51,662 nt of DNA, taken from positions 855,001-906,662 of the forward strand of contig CAJNDS010001113.1 in NCBI GenBank assembly GCA_905221605.1, in the 5' to 3' direction. The translations under genes and the position numbers were made by a program. The notes under the pieces are model-generated. The model did no database searches. It saw nothing but the letters and a program-made list of their open reading frames with translations, and had not been told where the DNA came from. Shown in pieces: positions 29,363-42,400 of this stretch. Source of the DNA: Symbiodinium natans (lineage: Eukaryota; Sar; Dinophyceae; Suessiales; Symbiodiniaceae). Each line of letters begins with the position of its first letter. Position 1 is the stretch's first letter.

Positions 29363-29694
29363 TGCACATGTCTATATGGTCAGCTCTCGAAATTACGGTT
29401 TCTTTTGGGGTACCCTACATGCTAGGGCCAACCTTATAATGAGGAACCCCTAAACCCAGAACAGACCACAGTTTTAAGAGAAGTGACCTTGTACGCAAAA
29501 AGGATGTGAGATGGGTCTGTCGCACCTTCTTGGCAGCATGAGGTTCATCCTGGGTTTAGGGTTTAGAGTTTAGGGGTTAGGGTTTAGGGGTTAGGGTTTA
29601 GGGTTTAGGGTAAAACCCTCCAAACCCCAAAACCCTAAACCCTAAAAGCCGACTCTGGGAGCCCCGACCGCTGGAAGCCCCTAAGCCCCAAAAC

Positions 29695-30065
29695 CTACAA
29701 ACCCTAAACCCTAAACCCTAAACCCTAAACCCTAAACCCTAAACCCTAAACCCTAGACCCTACACCCCCTAAAGGTTAACTAGGATGGCCTTTGAAACCC
29801 TCTGAAAAATATTCCTGAATATGATCCTCTTAAACCCCAATTAGGGAAAATAAAAAAAGGTTCCAGGGGCCTACCCAGTTCTGGATCAAACCCTAGACCC
29901 TACAACCCCTAAATGAAGCCCTAAACCCCTGAACCTACAAAGCCTAAGCCCTACAACCTCTAAAGGTTGTGGATAAACCCTAAACCCTACAAAGCCTAAA
30001 CCCTAAACCCTACAAACCCTAAACCCTAAACCCTAAACCCTAAACCCTAAACCCTAAACCCGCCC
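29695..30065. repeat. CCCTAAA-rich block with dispersed repeat family 4, copy 2
   Basis: CCCTAAA arrays (29695-29765, 29935-30065) surround a copy of family 4 (29778-29885; AACTAGGATGGCCTTTGAAA). Variants CCCTACA and CCTACAA are frequent. Confidence 0.8.
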
Positions 30066-30395
30066 TAAAATGTTATGGATGGCCCTGAACTCAGCGCGGG
30101 CCGTGGACGCATTTGCCACCGAGGGAAGGTTGCATGGACTGGGTAGGCCTCGGGTTTTAGGGTTTAGGGTTTAGGGTTTTTTAAAGGGGCAAGTGTTTAG
30201 GGTTCTTTGGGGCTTGGGGCTTCGGGTTGAGATATTGGGTTTAGGGCGAGAGGACATACAGATGCAAGACATCCCATATTGAGGGGGGTGGGGGGTTCCG
30301 AGGTTTGGCATAGGGACAGTTTGCCAGAAGGGAAGTACAGATGACGTAAAGCATTCCCGCGTTACAGCGTGTGGCTAGCTTCTCTGTATTTTCCG

Positions 30396-30492
30396 TCAGT
30401 CTCCCAGTCTCCCAGTCTCCCAGTCTCCCAATCTCCCAGTCTCCCAGTCTCTCAGTCTCTCTGTCTCTCGGTCTCTCTGCCTCTCTGCCTCT
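30396..30492. repeat. (CAGTCTCC)n minisatellite
   Basis: An 8-mer repeated about seven times, decaying into CTCTCTGC units. Confidence 0.9.
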
Positions 30493-30570
30493 GTCTCGAG
30501 TTGGCTAAGCCCTTAGTGCTCTTAATTTGCGTATATCTAAGCCATAAACTCGAAACACAGCACCACATAG

Positions 30571-31028
30571 GTTTCAAGCGGGTTGAGAGCGTAGCTGACA
30601 ACGGTGGCATAGACTTACGGACTTATGACTCCCGAGTGGCTGGCATTGCAGGCCCCCCTAAATTGATTGGGGCTTGGGGTTGCAGCAGCATCCGCTCCCT
30701 TCCCCCAAAAAGATAGCCCTAAACCCTCCGAATGCCAAACCCTGAGCCCTAAGTCTAGACCCAAAGCCCAAACCCACCACCCCCCCCCCCCCTCCCCCCA
30801 ACCTCCCCTTAACCCCCACCCCCCCAACCCAAACCCCAAACCCCAAACCCTAAACCCTGCACCCTAAACCCTAAACCCTACACCCTACACCCTAAACCCT
30901 AACCCCCCTACCCCCCCCCATATCACCCATATCCCCCCCCAATTCTCCCGGCGGCCAAAGGGCATTCGAAGCTGCTGGGCGTTAGCACCTCTGAGAAACA
31001 CTTCAGGCTGGCGATGTCCGGGGTGTAG
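30571..31028 (+). CDS. Two exon-like islands, second with stop
   Basis: 30571-30651 (CACATAG|GT ... TTGCAG|GC, phase 1 at both ends) reads FKRVESVADNGGIDLRTYD, then SRVAGIA. About 30955-31028 reads HSKLLGVSTSEKHFRLAMSG and ends TAG. The stretch between holds C-rich and CCCTAAA repeats. Membership of one gene is not shown. Confidence 0.3.
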
Positions 31029-31157
31029 CCTGTCTCTTACTTCTCAAAGAAGAGAGGGGTTTGGGGTTTAGGGTTTAGGGTTGAGGGTTTCATAAGCCCC
31101 AAAAAGGGGGATTCTAGTATCCCAAAAAGTGTAAAGTGTACTCACTCAGCAACTAAG

Positions 31158-31275
31158 TACCTGGAGGTTCATGGTATATTTATGAACCAATTACAACTGT
31201 ACTTATAACTAAACTATAACTGTACTTCTATCCATATCAGGGCACTTAGGGGCAGTATCGTACAGTTGGTACATT
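31158..31275. mobile_element. MITE-like element, family 1, copy 3 (diverged)
   Basis: Left arm TACCTGGAGGTTCATGGTAT and AACCAATTAcaactgta match copy 2. The right arm is decayed. Confidence 0.5.
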
Positions 31276-31390
31276 GTAGTGGGGCTAAGTTGTGGGGGGG
31301 GGTTTAGGAGTTCTGGCCAGGGCTGTTCGGATGGGCACAGAACTTTCTTGATCCTAGCAAGCCCCCACGCGTCAACTTACCACCCAGCAG

Positions 31391-31936
31391 GAGCAGGTAG
31401 CAGCAGTAGAAGTGGCAGTAGCAGTAGTGGCAGCCTGCGGAGCACTGCGTGGTACAGGTTGCGCCCGAGGCGATGTAGCCACCTTGTGCCACTTTCGTCG
31501 TTCTTGGGGGTTTAGGAGATCAGATGCTGGAGGTCTGAGGGCGTTGGGGGTTTACGACAGGTCCGCAAGCAGGAAACATGTATCGGAACCCCGATGTAAA
31601 CATGTTGCAGAACTCTGGGTTCCAGGCCCTGCTTGGGTTTGGGGTTTAGGGTTTGGGGCCGCCGTTGCATACTCTTCCAAGGTTTGGGGTTTGGGGTTCA
31701 AGGCAATATGTGTTGTCTTAGTTAACGATCTTTGAAGCCAGCTACACCCTACGAGCCCAAAACCACGATCTTTTCAATGTCTCATACGCATCTTTGGAGG
31801 GGCTGTCAGAAGCAGTAAGCTAGAGACAACAGGGTTTGGCTTCATACGGAACGGGTTAGCTTCCGGGTTGTATGGGTTTGTGGTGGACATGCTTTGTTCT
31901 TGGCCAGCTCTGCCGGGATGTGATATTCCGTTTGAA
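31391..31936 (+). CDS. Exon-like islands, possible gene
   Basis: 31391 onward (CAGCAG|GAG, phase 0) reads VAVAVVAACGALRGTG, then GDVATLCHFRRSW. 31722-31814 (GTCTTAG|TTA ... GCA|GTAAGC, 31 codons, phase 0) reads FEASYTLRAQNHDLFNV, then SYASLEGLSEA. 31859-31936 (GGTTAG|CTT ... TTGAAG|GTGG, phase 0) reads LWWTCFVLGQLCRDVIF. Phases agree for the last two. Confidence 0.3.
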
Positions 31937-32124
31937 GGTGGTTTGTCTCTGTGCAGTTCGATTGTGTTTCGAGACATTCTGTTCTAAATTCTGCAAGACA
32001 GAGCGCAACGTATGCATACCACTGTACATGTGCATGCAATACAGTACTCCTTGCATTCTACGCCGCCATCACATTCACATTGCATGACATACCTGCGAAG
32101 ATGTGTTTATGCAGATGTGGACAT

Positions 32125-32350
32125 GTATATATATATATATGTGGCCGAGACCTTTAGGGTCTATTTCACGGCTGGTTCTTCTTTCAGTAGTAGTGCAATA
32201 ATAATAATAATTTTAATATTATTATGAGTATAATAATACTGACCGTAATTGTAATAGGAATAATAATAGTACTAGTAATAGTAATAGGAATAGGAATAGT
32301 AATAATACTAGTAATAGTATTAGTAGTAGTAACAGTAATAGTGAAGGTTT
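32125..32350. repeat. TA and (TAATAG)n microsatellites
   Basis: A short (TA)n at 32128-32142 and a long imperfect AATAATAGTAGTAATAG trinucleotide tract at 32195-32345. Ile/Thr or Leu-rich frames here are artefacts. Confidence 0.9.
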
Positions 32351-32379
32351 GGTCTGTGTGTGCACCGGCGCCAGCAAGT

Positions 32380-35300
32380 GCAGCCATGTAGCTCTAGCAC
32401 ACTTTGAAGTAAGAGATAGACAAGTTGTTTCATAGCCTGAAGAGGGGCGAAGGGCTCTCTCATTTCCGATTACGAGGTAGAGGTGAGCTATCTCATTTCT
32501 TAGAAACATAGAGGAGATCTCATTTCCACGACAGAGACATCTTTCACTCAGGAGAGAACGCAAGCTGTTTCATTTCCAAGAAAATAGAGGAGCTCTATCA
32601 TGTCGCATGAGAAGTGAGAAGCTCTGCACTAAAAGATAGAAGGCATCGATTCGTTTCCCTTTTTCTTTTGCTTATCAAAGGGTCTTTTCAGTTCGAACAC
32701 AGGATTTCTTTCATGCCCTATAAGAAGGATCGAGGAGCTCTTTCATCTGAGAGATAGAAGAACGCATTCATGAAGTATACACGAGCTCATTTCTCGTCAA
32801 GAGGCAGAGGCGTGCCCAGCTCTACCATTACCTAACTCTTACCTGAAATTTCTCTATCTCGCAATAGGTCATGAGAGACCTCCTTTTTCACGCTGCAGGA
32901 AATGAGAGAGTTCTCTTCTATGTCGATTTTCAGAAATAGCTTCGCAGCTTCTCTATCAATGAAGAGTTTTGAAGGCCACTCTGGGCCATTCTCTGTCCAT
33001 CAAATGGGGCATGACATAACGCATCACTCGCTATCGTTTACGTGATAGAGTTTCGCTATCTCTGAATAGGTCATCTGAAAGCTCCTCTGTATCTTTGCAG
33101 CAAGTGAAGGAGCTCCTTGCCTCTTCTGCAAGAGCCCTCCGCTTCCTATTTTGCAATGAGCAAGCTCTTTTATCTCCTCTGGTTCCTAATAGGTCATGAG
33201 CGGGCTTCCCTCTCTCCTTCTCTTTTAGGGGATAGAGGAGGTTTTTTCATGTTGCGTTAACAGCTAGAGGACATCATTTATATCCATTCTGTCATTTCGT
33301 ATGAGAAGATACAGGAGCTCATTCATCTCCTAGTCAGAGATTGAAGAACTCGTTCACAAGAGATATAGATATAAGAAATCTCTCATACAATGTATAAGAG
33401 CTCTCTCATGTCCTACCTAGTTCATTTGCACCAGCGCTCAGCTCTACCATTTCGTATCTTTTATATGACATAGCTTCTCTATCTCGCAATAGGTCATGAG
33501 AGACCTCCTCTTTCTTTTGCAGGAAATGAGAGAGGTCTCTATCTACCTTTTGTGAAAGAGCTCCCTTTGTTCAATCACAAGAACTCATTCATAGAAGCTG
33601 TAAGAGCTCTCGAATGTACTTTCTTGTTAATTTCCCGTCGATAGGTAGAGGAGCTCACAGCTCTACCACATCCTACCCTTTACATGGAAGAGGCTCCTCT
33701 ATCTCGTAGCGGGTCAAGAAAGATTGCCTCTATCTCTTTGCAGAACATTAGAGAGTCCTCTACCTACCTCTTGTGAAAGAGCTCCTTCACCTCAAAATCA
33801 AATGCCACAACTCGTCTATCTTTCACTGGGACATGAGACAGCTCCATTGTGAATTTCTATTCAGAAATAGCTGCTTCTCTATCGATGAAGAAATCATGCG
33901 AGTAGCCGTTTATCGATGCGTAAGAAATGACATAGCTCTTCTACCTTTTTGCGACAGATCTCTTCTTTACCCGAAATGAAAGTTTGGAAGGCCATTCTCT
34001 ATCCCTTGAATGGGGACACAACTCATCAGTCTCTATCGTTTACGTGAGAGAGTTTCGCTATCTCTGAACAGGTCATCTGAAAGCTCCTTTGTGTCTGCGC
34101 AGCAAGTGAAGGAGCTGCTTGCCTCTTCTGCAATAGCTCCTCCGCTTCCTATTTTGCAATGAGCAACCTCTTCTATCTCCTTTGGTTCCTATTTCTCGTT
34201 TGCCATCACTAGGCAGGGGAGCTCTCAGCTCTACCATGACCTATCCTTTACATGAAAGAGGCTTCTCTATCTCGTAACGGTTCATGGAGTCATGACAGAT
34301 CTTCTCTATCTCTTTGCAAGAAAAGAGAGAGTGCTCTACCTACCTCGTGTGAAAGAGCTCCTCCACCTTGTGATCGAGAGTGACAGGACTCGTCTATCTT
34401 TCAATGGTGCATGAGCCAGGTTTTTTGTTTGTATTTGAGAAAAAGCTTGTCTACCCGTGATATAATAAGAAATGAATAGCTCTTCTACCTTTCTGTGACA
34501 GATCTCTCCTTTATTCGAAATGAAAGTCTGGAAGGCCATTCTCTATCCCTGAAATGGGGCATGACATAACTGTTCAATCTCTATCGTTTACGTGATCGAG
34601 TTTCGCTATCTCTGAATAGGTCATCTGAAAGCTCCTCTGTATCTTTGCAGCAAGTGAGGGAGCTCCTTGCCTCTTCTGCAAGAGCCCTCCGCTTCCTCTT
34701 TTGCAATGAGCAAGCTCTTTATCTCCTCTGTTTCCTAACAGGTCATGAGACAGCTCATTTCCACACTGTCATTTCGTATGCGAAGACACAGGAGCTCATT
34801 CATTTTCTATTCAGAGATTGAAGAACTCATTCATAAGAAATGTATGAAAGTTCTCTCATGTCCTATCTAACTGATTTCCCGTCACTAGGCAGAGGAGTCC
34901 TCAGCTCTACCATTTCTTATCTTTATATGACATAGCTTCTCTATCTCGCAATAATCAGGTCGTGAGAGACCTCCTCTTTCGTTTACAGGAAATGAGAGAG
35001 GTCTCTATCTACCCTTTGTGAAAGAGCTCCCTTTGTTCACTGGCAAGAACTCATTCATGAAAGCTATAAGAGTTCCCGTCGATAGGTAAAGGAGCTCACA
35101 GCTCTTCTATATCTTACCCTTTACATGAAAGAGGCTCTCTATCTCGTAGCGGGTCATGAAAGATCGTCTCTATCTCTTTGCCGGACATGAGAGAGTCCTC
35201 TACCTACCTCTTGTGAAAGAGCTCCCCCACCTCGTAACGTACAAAGACAGAACTCGTCTATCTTTCAATGGGACATGATCCGTCTCTTTGGTTTTGGTTG

Positions 35301-37530
35301 AGAAAAGCTTCTCTATCCATGAAGCAAACATGAGAGAAGCCGATTGTCTCTAGGCTGCTTATCGCTTCGTAGGAAATGACATAGCTCTTTTACCTTTTTG
35401 CGAGAGATCAACCATAATTGAAGGTTTCGAAGGCCTATCCCTGAAATGGAGCGTCGCATAACTCATCAGTCTCTCTCGCTTACGTGAGACAGCATTTATT
35501 CTATTTCGTAACAGGTCATCTAAACGCTCTTCTATGCGTTTGTAGAAGTAAAAGAGCTCCTTGCCTCTTGTGCAAAAGCTCCTCCGCATCCTAAAGAGCA
35601 ATGAGCAAGCTCTTCTATCTCCTCTCTCTTGAATAGGTCATGAGAGGGCTCCCCTCCCTCTGGTTGAGGGAATGACAGAGCTCCTCCGCCCCTTACGAAA
35701 GAGCCTTTCTCCTGCTTGAAAAGCTGCGGGCGGGTGCTCTGGCGCCTCGTAGGTTTGGGAGGGCTCCTTTTCACATCTTTATCTTTCCGACTCCGAGATA
35801 TAGGAGCTCATTTTTTCGAAAGTGGTAGCAGAGATCTCTCATTTCCAAGAGATCTTTGTCACTCAGGGAGAAAGCAAGGTTTTTGATTTCAAAGAAATGG
35901 AGGAGCTCTTTCATGTCCCATTAAGAGTGTGGAGCGCTCTCATTACGCATGAAAAGATTGATGACATGGATTCGTTACCATTCTTTAACTTTTCTCGAAG
36001 GGTCTTTTCTTTTCATATGCAGGATCTCTTTCATTTCCTATGAGAAGATAGAGGAGCTCTTTCATCTCAAAGATAGAAGAATGCATTCATAAACGGTATA
36101 AGAGCTCTCCCATGAACTATATCTCATCGTAGGGGGCATAGGAGTCTTAGGGGGCTCAGGATTCGCGTGCAGGGTGTAGGGTTTGTAGGGCTACGGGAAT
36201 TTAATGGAGGGTGTATTTGTGTAGTCTGCCTATTACCGTAACAAACCCGTGACATAACCCAGAGCCATTACTTGCAAGACTGCTTCTTGAAAGCAAGAGC
36301 GCTAGTGTCTAACCATTGTACATTCCTACATGAGATACCCCACCACATCTTGAAAACACCTCTTTCTCCAAGGGTTTACCGGGGCATTAAGGAACAAGAA
36401 CGTGATGGTTTCAGCACCAAAGTAAGGGAATAGCAAAGGGTTTCCAGGGAAAACTTCCCTGATGCAACCGGTCTCCATCTCACAAGAGGTCATGAGAGAC
36501 CTCCTGTATCACATTGCAGGAATGAGAGAGTTCTCCACCATGTTTGTTTTCCGAAATAGCTTCTCTATCAATGAAGAGTTTTGAAGGTCGCCCTGGGCCA
36601 TGCTCTGTCCGATAAATGAGACATGACATAACTCATTAGTCTCTATTAAGAGAGTCTCTATCTCTACGTGATCGAGTTTCGCTATCTCTGAATATACGTC
36701 GTCTGAAAGCTCCTCTGTGTCTTTGTAGCAAGTGAAGGAGCTCCTTGCCTCTTCTGCAAGAGCTCCTCCGCTTCCCCTTTTGCAATGAGCAAGCTCTTCT
36801 ATCTCCTCTGGCTCCTAACAGGTCATGACTTCTGCAAGAGCTCCTCCTCTTGATATTTTGCAATGAGCAAGCTCTTCTATCTCCTAATAGGTCAGAGAGG
36901 GCTTCCCTCTCTCACACTCTTGTAGGGGATAGAGGAGCTTTTTCTTGATGCGTTAAAAGCTCGAGGGCATCGTTCATTTCCTGTCTGTCATTACGTATGA
37001 GAAGAGACAGGAGCTCATTCATCTCCTAGTCAGAGATTGAAGAACTCCTTCAGGAGAGCTCTCTCATATCCTATCCTTTTGGTTCCCCGTCACTAGGTCC
37101 CTAGGTAGAGGAGCTCTCAGCGTCTCAGCTCTACCGTTTGCTACCTTCTACGTGGCAGAGCTTCTTTATCTCGCAATAGGTCATGAAAGACTTTCCAGCA
37201 AATGAGAGAGTTCTCTACTTTACCGCTTGCGAAAGAGCTCCCCTTTTTCAATGACAAGAATTCACTCATACAAGCTACAAGAGCACTCTAATGTCCTATC
37301 TTGCTCATTTCCCGTCAATGGGTAGACGAGCTCGCAGCTCTACCGTTTCCTACCCTTTACATGAAAGAGGCTCCTCTATCTCGTAGCGGGTCATGAAAGA
37401 TCGTCTCTATCTCTTTGCCGGACATGAGAAAGTCCTCTACCTACCTCTTGTGAAAGAGCTCCCCCACCTCGCAACGTACAAAGACACAACTCGTCTATCT
37501 TTCAATGGGACGTGATTCTCCTTTGCTTTT
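32380..37530. repeat. GAGCTC/CTCTATCT repeat field (about 5.1 kb)
   Basis: Diverged, nested direct repeats built from words such as GAAAGAGCTCC, CTCTATCTC, AGGTCATGAGAG and GAGCTCATTCAT. Larger blocks recur: one around GTGATAGAGTTTCGCTATC near 33040, 34045, 34590 and 36668, and one around GTAGCGGGTCA..GAAAGAT near 33700, 35150 and 37385. Copies at 33450-33590 and 34900-35050, and at 33655-33780 and 35090-35230, are about 1.44 kb apart. No sustained coding frame. A diverged copy of the 38.2-kb unit interrupts it at about 36120-36470. Confidence 0.8.
36120..36470. repeat. Diverged copy of the 690-bp-period unit
   Basis: Shares GAGGGTGTATTT, GTCTGCCTAT, CATTACTTGCAA, AGAGCGCTAGT and GATGGTTTCAGCAC with the copies at 38231 and 38921. 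Confidence 0.65.
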
Positions 37531-37969
37531 GGTAAGCCCGAACGACTACCGGAATTAACTTCTTGCATTTCTTGTTTTTCTCACAGACAGGAAGAAGTTA
37601 CGGAAATTAATGAATTGTGGATTTCTTTAATTTGTTTTCATTAATCTCGCAAGCCCGAACAGCTGCCGGAATTAGTTTCATGAATTTCATTAATTTCTTT
37701 AATTTCTTTGATTTCTTTATTGTTTCTTTAACTCCCTCAATTTCTTGAATTTCTTTACTTTCTGTAATTTCGTTTAATTAGTCTCGCAAGCCCGAACGGC
37801 TGCCTGAATTCATTTCTTTAATTTCTTTTTTATTTCTTTAATTTCTTTAATTTCTCACAGAGAGACCCAGAAATTAAAGAAATTAAAGAAATTAATTGGG
37901 GGAGCCCACCCGGCTCACGGGACTAATTTAAACTAGAAGACGATTGGCCCGAAAGCATCGATTTGCGGT

Positions 37970-38225
37970 GCGTTGAGTCTATGCACTTGACTCTGTGCGC
38001 TCGAACTGTATGCACTTGGACAAGTGTATGCACTTAAGTGTATGCACTTATATGGTTGCATACTCACTTGTATACTGCACTTGTATACTGGACGTGTATG
38101 CACTCGAACTGCATGGCACTCAAGTGTGTTGAGTTGAATGCCATGCACTTGTGGTCAACTCTATACACTTCATTGGCATTCAATAGATCTGAAGTAAACG
38201 GACTTGAACTGTATGAACTTCACTT
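37970..38225. repeat. TATGCACTTG minisatellite
   Basis: Imperfect repeats of GTATGCACTTGnAC and close variants, unrelated to flanking satellites. Confidence 0.75.
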
Positions 38226-38230
38226 GCTGT

Positions 38231-39428
38231 CTGCTTGCTCTGCGAAATTGTTTAGGGAGTAAGGGGGCTTCGACAGCTTAGGGAGCTTACGGGACTTAAG
38301 GAGGCTTGGCGGGCTCAGGGGGCCTGGGGAGCTTCGGGGCCTTAGGAAGTGTAGGGGAATTGGGAGTCTTAGAGAACTTGGGATTCTTAGAGGGCCTGGA
38401 GGCCGTAGGAGTCTTTGAGCGTTTAGGGTTTAGGGTTTAGAGTTTAGGGTTCAGGGTTTAGGGGAAATGGTTTGTTTAGAGAGGGTGTATTTACATCGTC
38501 TGCCTATGAACGTAGCAAACTCGTGACACACATTACTTGCAAAACAGCTTCTTGAAAATTAGAGCGCTAGTACCAAGCCATTGTACACACAACTATATGA
38601 AAAATCCTTCCTACATCTTGAAGGCGTCCCTTTCTTTAAGGGATGACTGGGGAAATTAAGGGAAAGAAAGGGCGATGGTTTCAGCACGAAAGTAAGGGAA
38701 TAGAAAAGGGAACGCGGTACAGATACACGAAACCTTAAAGGGATTCGAGGGGAAATTCGAGCACTACACAGGGGGTTTCAAGGGAAAACTTCCCTGAAAC
38801 AATCGGGGCCAAAAAAAAGCGCAACAGGGAAACGTCAGGGAAATTTTAAGTTACGCTTTGGGTGGAGGCGTTGCCTGCAGGACAGCTCATGACCGATTGC
38901 TTGTAGTCCTGAAATTCTGTTTGCTTGCTCTGCGAAATTGTTTAGGGAGTAAGGGGGCTTCGACAGCTTAGGGAGCTTACGGGACTTAAGGAGGCTTGGC
39001 GGGCTCAGGGGGCCTGGGGAGCTTCGGGGCCTTAGGAAGTGTAGGGGGCTTGGGAGTCTTAGAGAACTTGGGATTCTTAGAGGGCCTGGAGGCCGTAGGA
39101 GTCTTTGAGCGTTTAGGGTTTAGGGTTTAGAGTTTAGGGTTCAGGGTTTAGGGGAAATGGTTTGTTTAGAGAGGGTGTATTTACATCGTCTGCCTATGAA
39201 CGTAGCAAACTCGTGACACACATTACTTGCAAAACAGCTTCTTGAAAATTAGAGCGCTAGTACCAAGCCATTGTACACACAACTATATGAAAAATCCTTC
39301 CTACATCTTGAAGGCGTCCCTTTCTTTAAGGGATGAATGGGGAAATTAAGGGAAAGAAAGGGTGATGGTTTCAGCGCGAAAGTAAGGGAATAGAAAAGGG
39401 AACGCGATAAAGATGCACGAAGGCTTAA
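38231..39428. repeat. Tandem duplication, period 690 bp, containing TTTAGGG
   Basis: 38231-38738 and 38921-39428 are nearly identical over about 500 bp (a few substitutions). Each copy includes the same degenerate telomere island (TTTAGGG x2, TTTAGAG, TTCAGGG). The telomere-like segment was therefore copied as part of the unit and did not arise independently. Confidence 0.9.
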
Positions 39429-42400
39429 AGAGGCCCAGAAAATCAAGAAATTAAAGAGGATGGTTAATTGCTTGAATTTCTCTAATTTCTCACAGAGAGG
39501 CTTAGCAATTAAAAAGCCAGAGAAATTAATTAATTTCATTACTTTCTTTAATTTCTTTTAGTTAGTCTCGCAACCCCACGCGGCTACCGGATGTTTTTTG
39601 TTAATTTCTTTAATTTCTCACAGAGAGGCCTAGAAAATAAAGAAATTACAAAAATTAATTACCCGGCTCACGGGATTAGTTTAAATAAAAGAAATTAATG
39701 AAATTGATCAAATTAAGGAAATTGATTAATGTATTTAGTTTCTTTGATTTCTCACAGATAGGCTCTGAAAGTAGAGAAACTACAGAAATTAATTTCATTA
39801 ATTTCTCACAGAGAGGCCCAGAAATTAAAGAAATTAATGAAATTAATTAATTTCTTTAATTTCTTTAATTTCTCACATAGAGGCCCAGAAATTCGAGAAA
39901 TTAAAGAAATTAATTAATTTCATTAATTTCTTTAATTTCTTTAATTTCTTTTAACTAGTCTCGCAAGCCCGAAGGGCTACCGAATTTATTTCTTTAATTT
40001 CTTTAATTTCGCACAGAGAGGCCCATAAACTAAAGAAATTAAAGACATTAAAGAAATTAATTGGGGGAGCCCCCCCGGCTCACGGGACTAATTTAAATAA
40101 ATTAAAGAAATTAATGAAATTAATGAAATTAAAGAAATTAACTAATTTCTTTAATTTCTTTAATTTCGCACAGAGAGGCCCAGAAATTAAAGAAATTAAT
40201 GAAATTGATTAATTTCTTTAATTTCTTTAATTTCGCACAGAGAGGCCCAGAAATTAAAGAAATTAATGAAATTATTTAATTTCTTTAATTTTTCACGGAG
40301 AGGCCCAGAAATTAAAGAAATTAATGAAATTAATTAATTTCTTTAATTTCTTTAATTTCTCACAGAGAGGCCCAGAAATTAAAGAAATTAAAGAAATTAA
40401 TTGGGGGGCCCCCCCCGGCTCACGGGACTAATTAAAATTAATTAAAGAAATTAATGAAATTAATGAAATTAAAGAAATTAATTGATTTCTTTAATTTCTT
40501 TAATTTCGCACAGAGAGGCCCAGAAATTAAAGAAATTAATTAATTTCTTTAATTTCTTTAATTTCTCACAGAGAGGCCCCGAAATTAAAGAAATTAATGA
40601 AATTCATTAATTTCTTTAATTTCTTTAATTTTTCACAGAGAGGCCCAGAAATTAAAGAAATTAAAGAAGTTAATTAATTTCATTAATTTTTAATTTCTTT
40701 AATTTCATTAATTTCTTTTAATTAGTCTCGCAAGCCCGAAGGGCTACCGGAATTAATTTCTTTAATTTCTTTAATTTCTCACAGAGAGGCCCAGAAATTA
40801 AAGAAATTAAAGAAATTAATTGGGGGGGGCCCCCCGGCTCACGGGACTAATTAAAATAAATTAAAGAAATTAATGAAATTAATGAAATTAAACAAATTAA
40901 TTAATTTCTTTAATTTCTTTAATTTCGCACAGAGAGGCCCAGAAATTAAAGAAATTAATGAAATTAATTAATTTCTTTAATTTCTTTAATTTCTCACAGA
41001 GAGGCCCAGAAAATAAAGAAATTAATGAAATTAATTGATTTCTTTAATTTCTCACAGAGAGGCACAGAAATTAAAGAAATTAAAGAAATTAATTGGGGGG
41101 GCCCCCCCGGCTCACGGGACTAATTAAAATAAATTAAAGAAATTAATGAAATTAATGAAATTAAAGAAATTAATTAATTTCTTTAATTTCTTTAATTTCG
41201 CACAGAGAGGCCCAGAAATTAAAGAAATTAATGAAATTAATTAATTTCTTTAATTTCTTTAATTTCTCACAGAGAGGCCCAGAAATTAAAGAAATTAATG
41301 AAATTAATTAATTTCTTTAATTTCTTTAATTTCTCACAGAGAGGCCCAGAAATTAAAGAAATTAAAGAAATTAATTAATTTCATTAATTTCTTTAATTTC
41401 TTTAATTTCTTTGATTTCTTTTAAGTAGTCTCGCAAGCCCGAAGGGCTACCGGAATTAATTTCTTTAATTTCTTTAATTTCTCACAGAGAGGCCCAGAAA
41501 TTAAAGAAATTAAAGAAATTAATTGGGGGGGGCCCCCCGGCTCACGGGACTAATTAAAATAAATTAAAGAAATTAATGAAATTAATGAAATTAAAGAAAT
41601 TAGTTAATTTCTTTAATTTCGCACAGAGAGGCCCAGAAATTAAAGAAATTAATGAAATTATTTAATTTCTTTAATTTCTTTAATTTCTCACAGAGAGGCC
41701 CGGAAATTAAAGAAATTAATGAAATTAATTAATTTCTTTAATTTCTTTAATTTCTCACAGAGAGGCCCAGAAATTAAAGAAATTAAAGCAATTAATTAAT
41801 TTCATTAATTTCTTTAATTTCTTTAATTTCTTTAATTTCTTTTAATTAGTCTCGCAAGCCCGAAGGGCTACCTGAATTAATTTCTTTAATTTCTTTAATT
41901 TCTCATAGAGAGGCCCAGAAATTAAAGAAATTAAAGAAATTAATTGGGGTAGCCCCCCCGGCTCACGGGACTAATTAAAATAAATTAAAGAAATTAATGA
42001 AATTAAAGAAATTAATGAATTTCTTTAATTTCTTTAATTTCGCACAGGGAGGCCCAGAAATTAAAGAAATTAATGAAATTAATTAATTTCTTTTTAATTT
42101 CTTTAATTTCTCACAGGGAGGCCCAGAAATTAAAGAAATTAATGAAATTAATTAATTTCTTTAATTTCTTTAATTTCGCACAGAGAGGCCCAGAAATTAA
42201 AGAAATTAAAGAAATTAATTAATTTCATTAATTTCATTAATTTCATTAATTTCTTTAATTTCTTTAATTTCATTAATTTCTTTTAATTAGTCTCGCAAGC
42301 CCGAAGGGCTACCGGAATTAATTTCTTTAATTTCTTTAATTTCTCACAGAGAGGCCCAGAAATTAAAGAAATTAAAGAAATTAATTGGGGGAGCCCCCCC

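Noticed and set aside
32222-32563. Leu-rich and Thr/Ile-rich minus frames
   Set aside because: They are translations of the TAATAG trinucleotide repeat.
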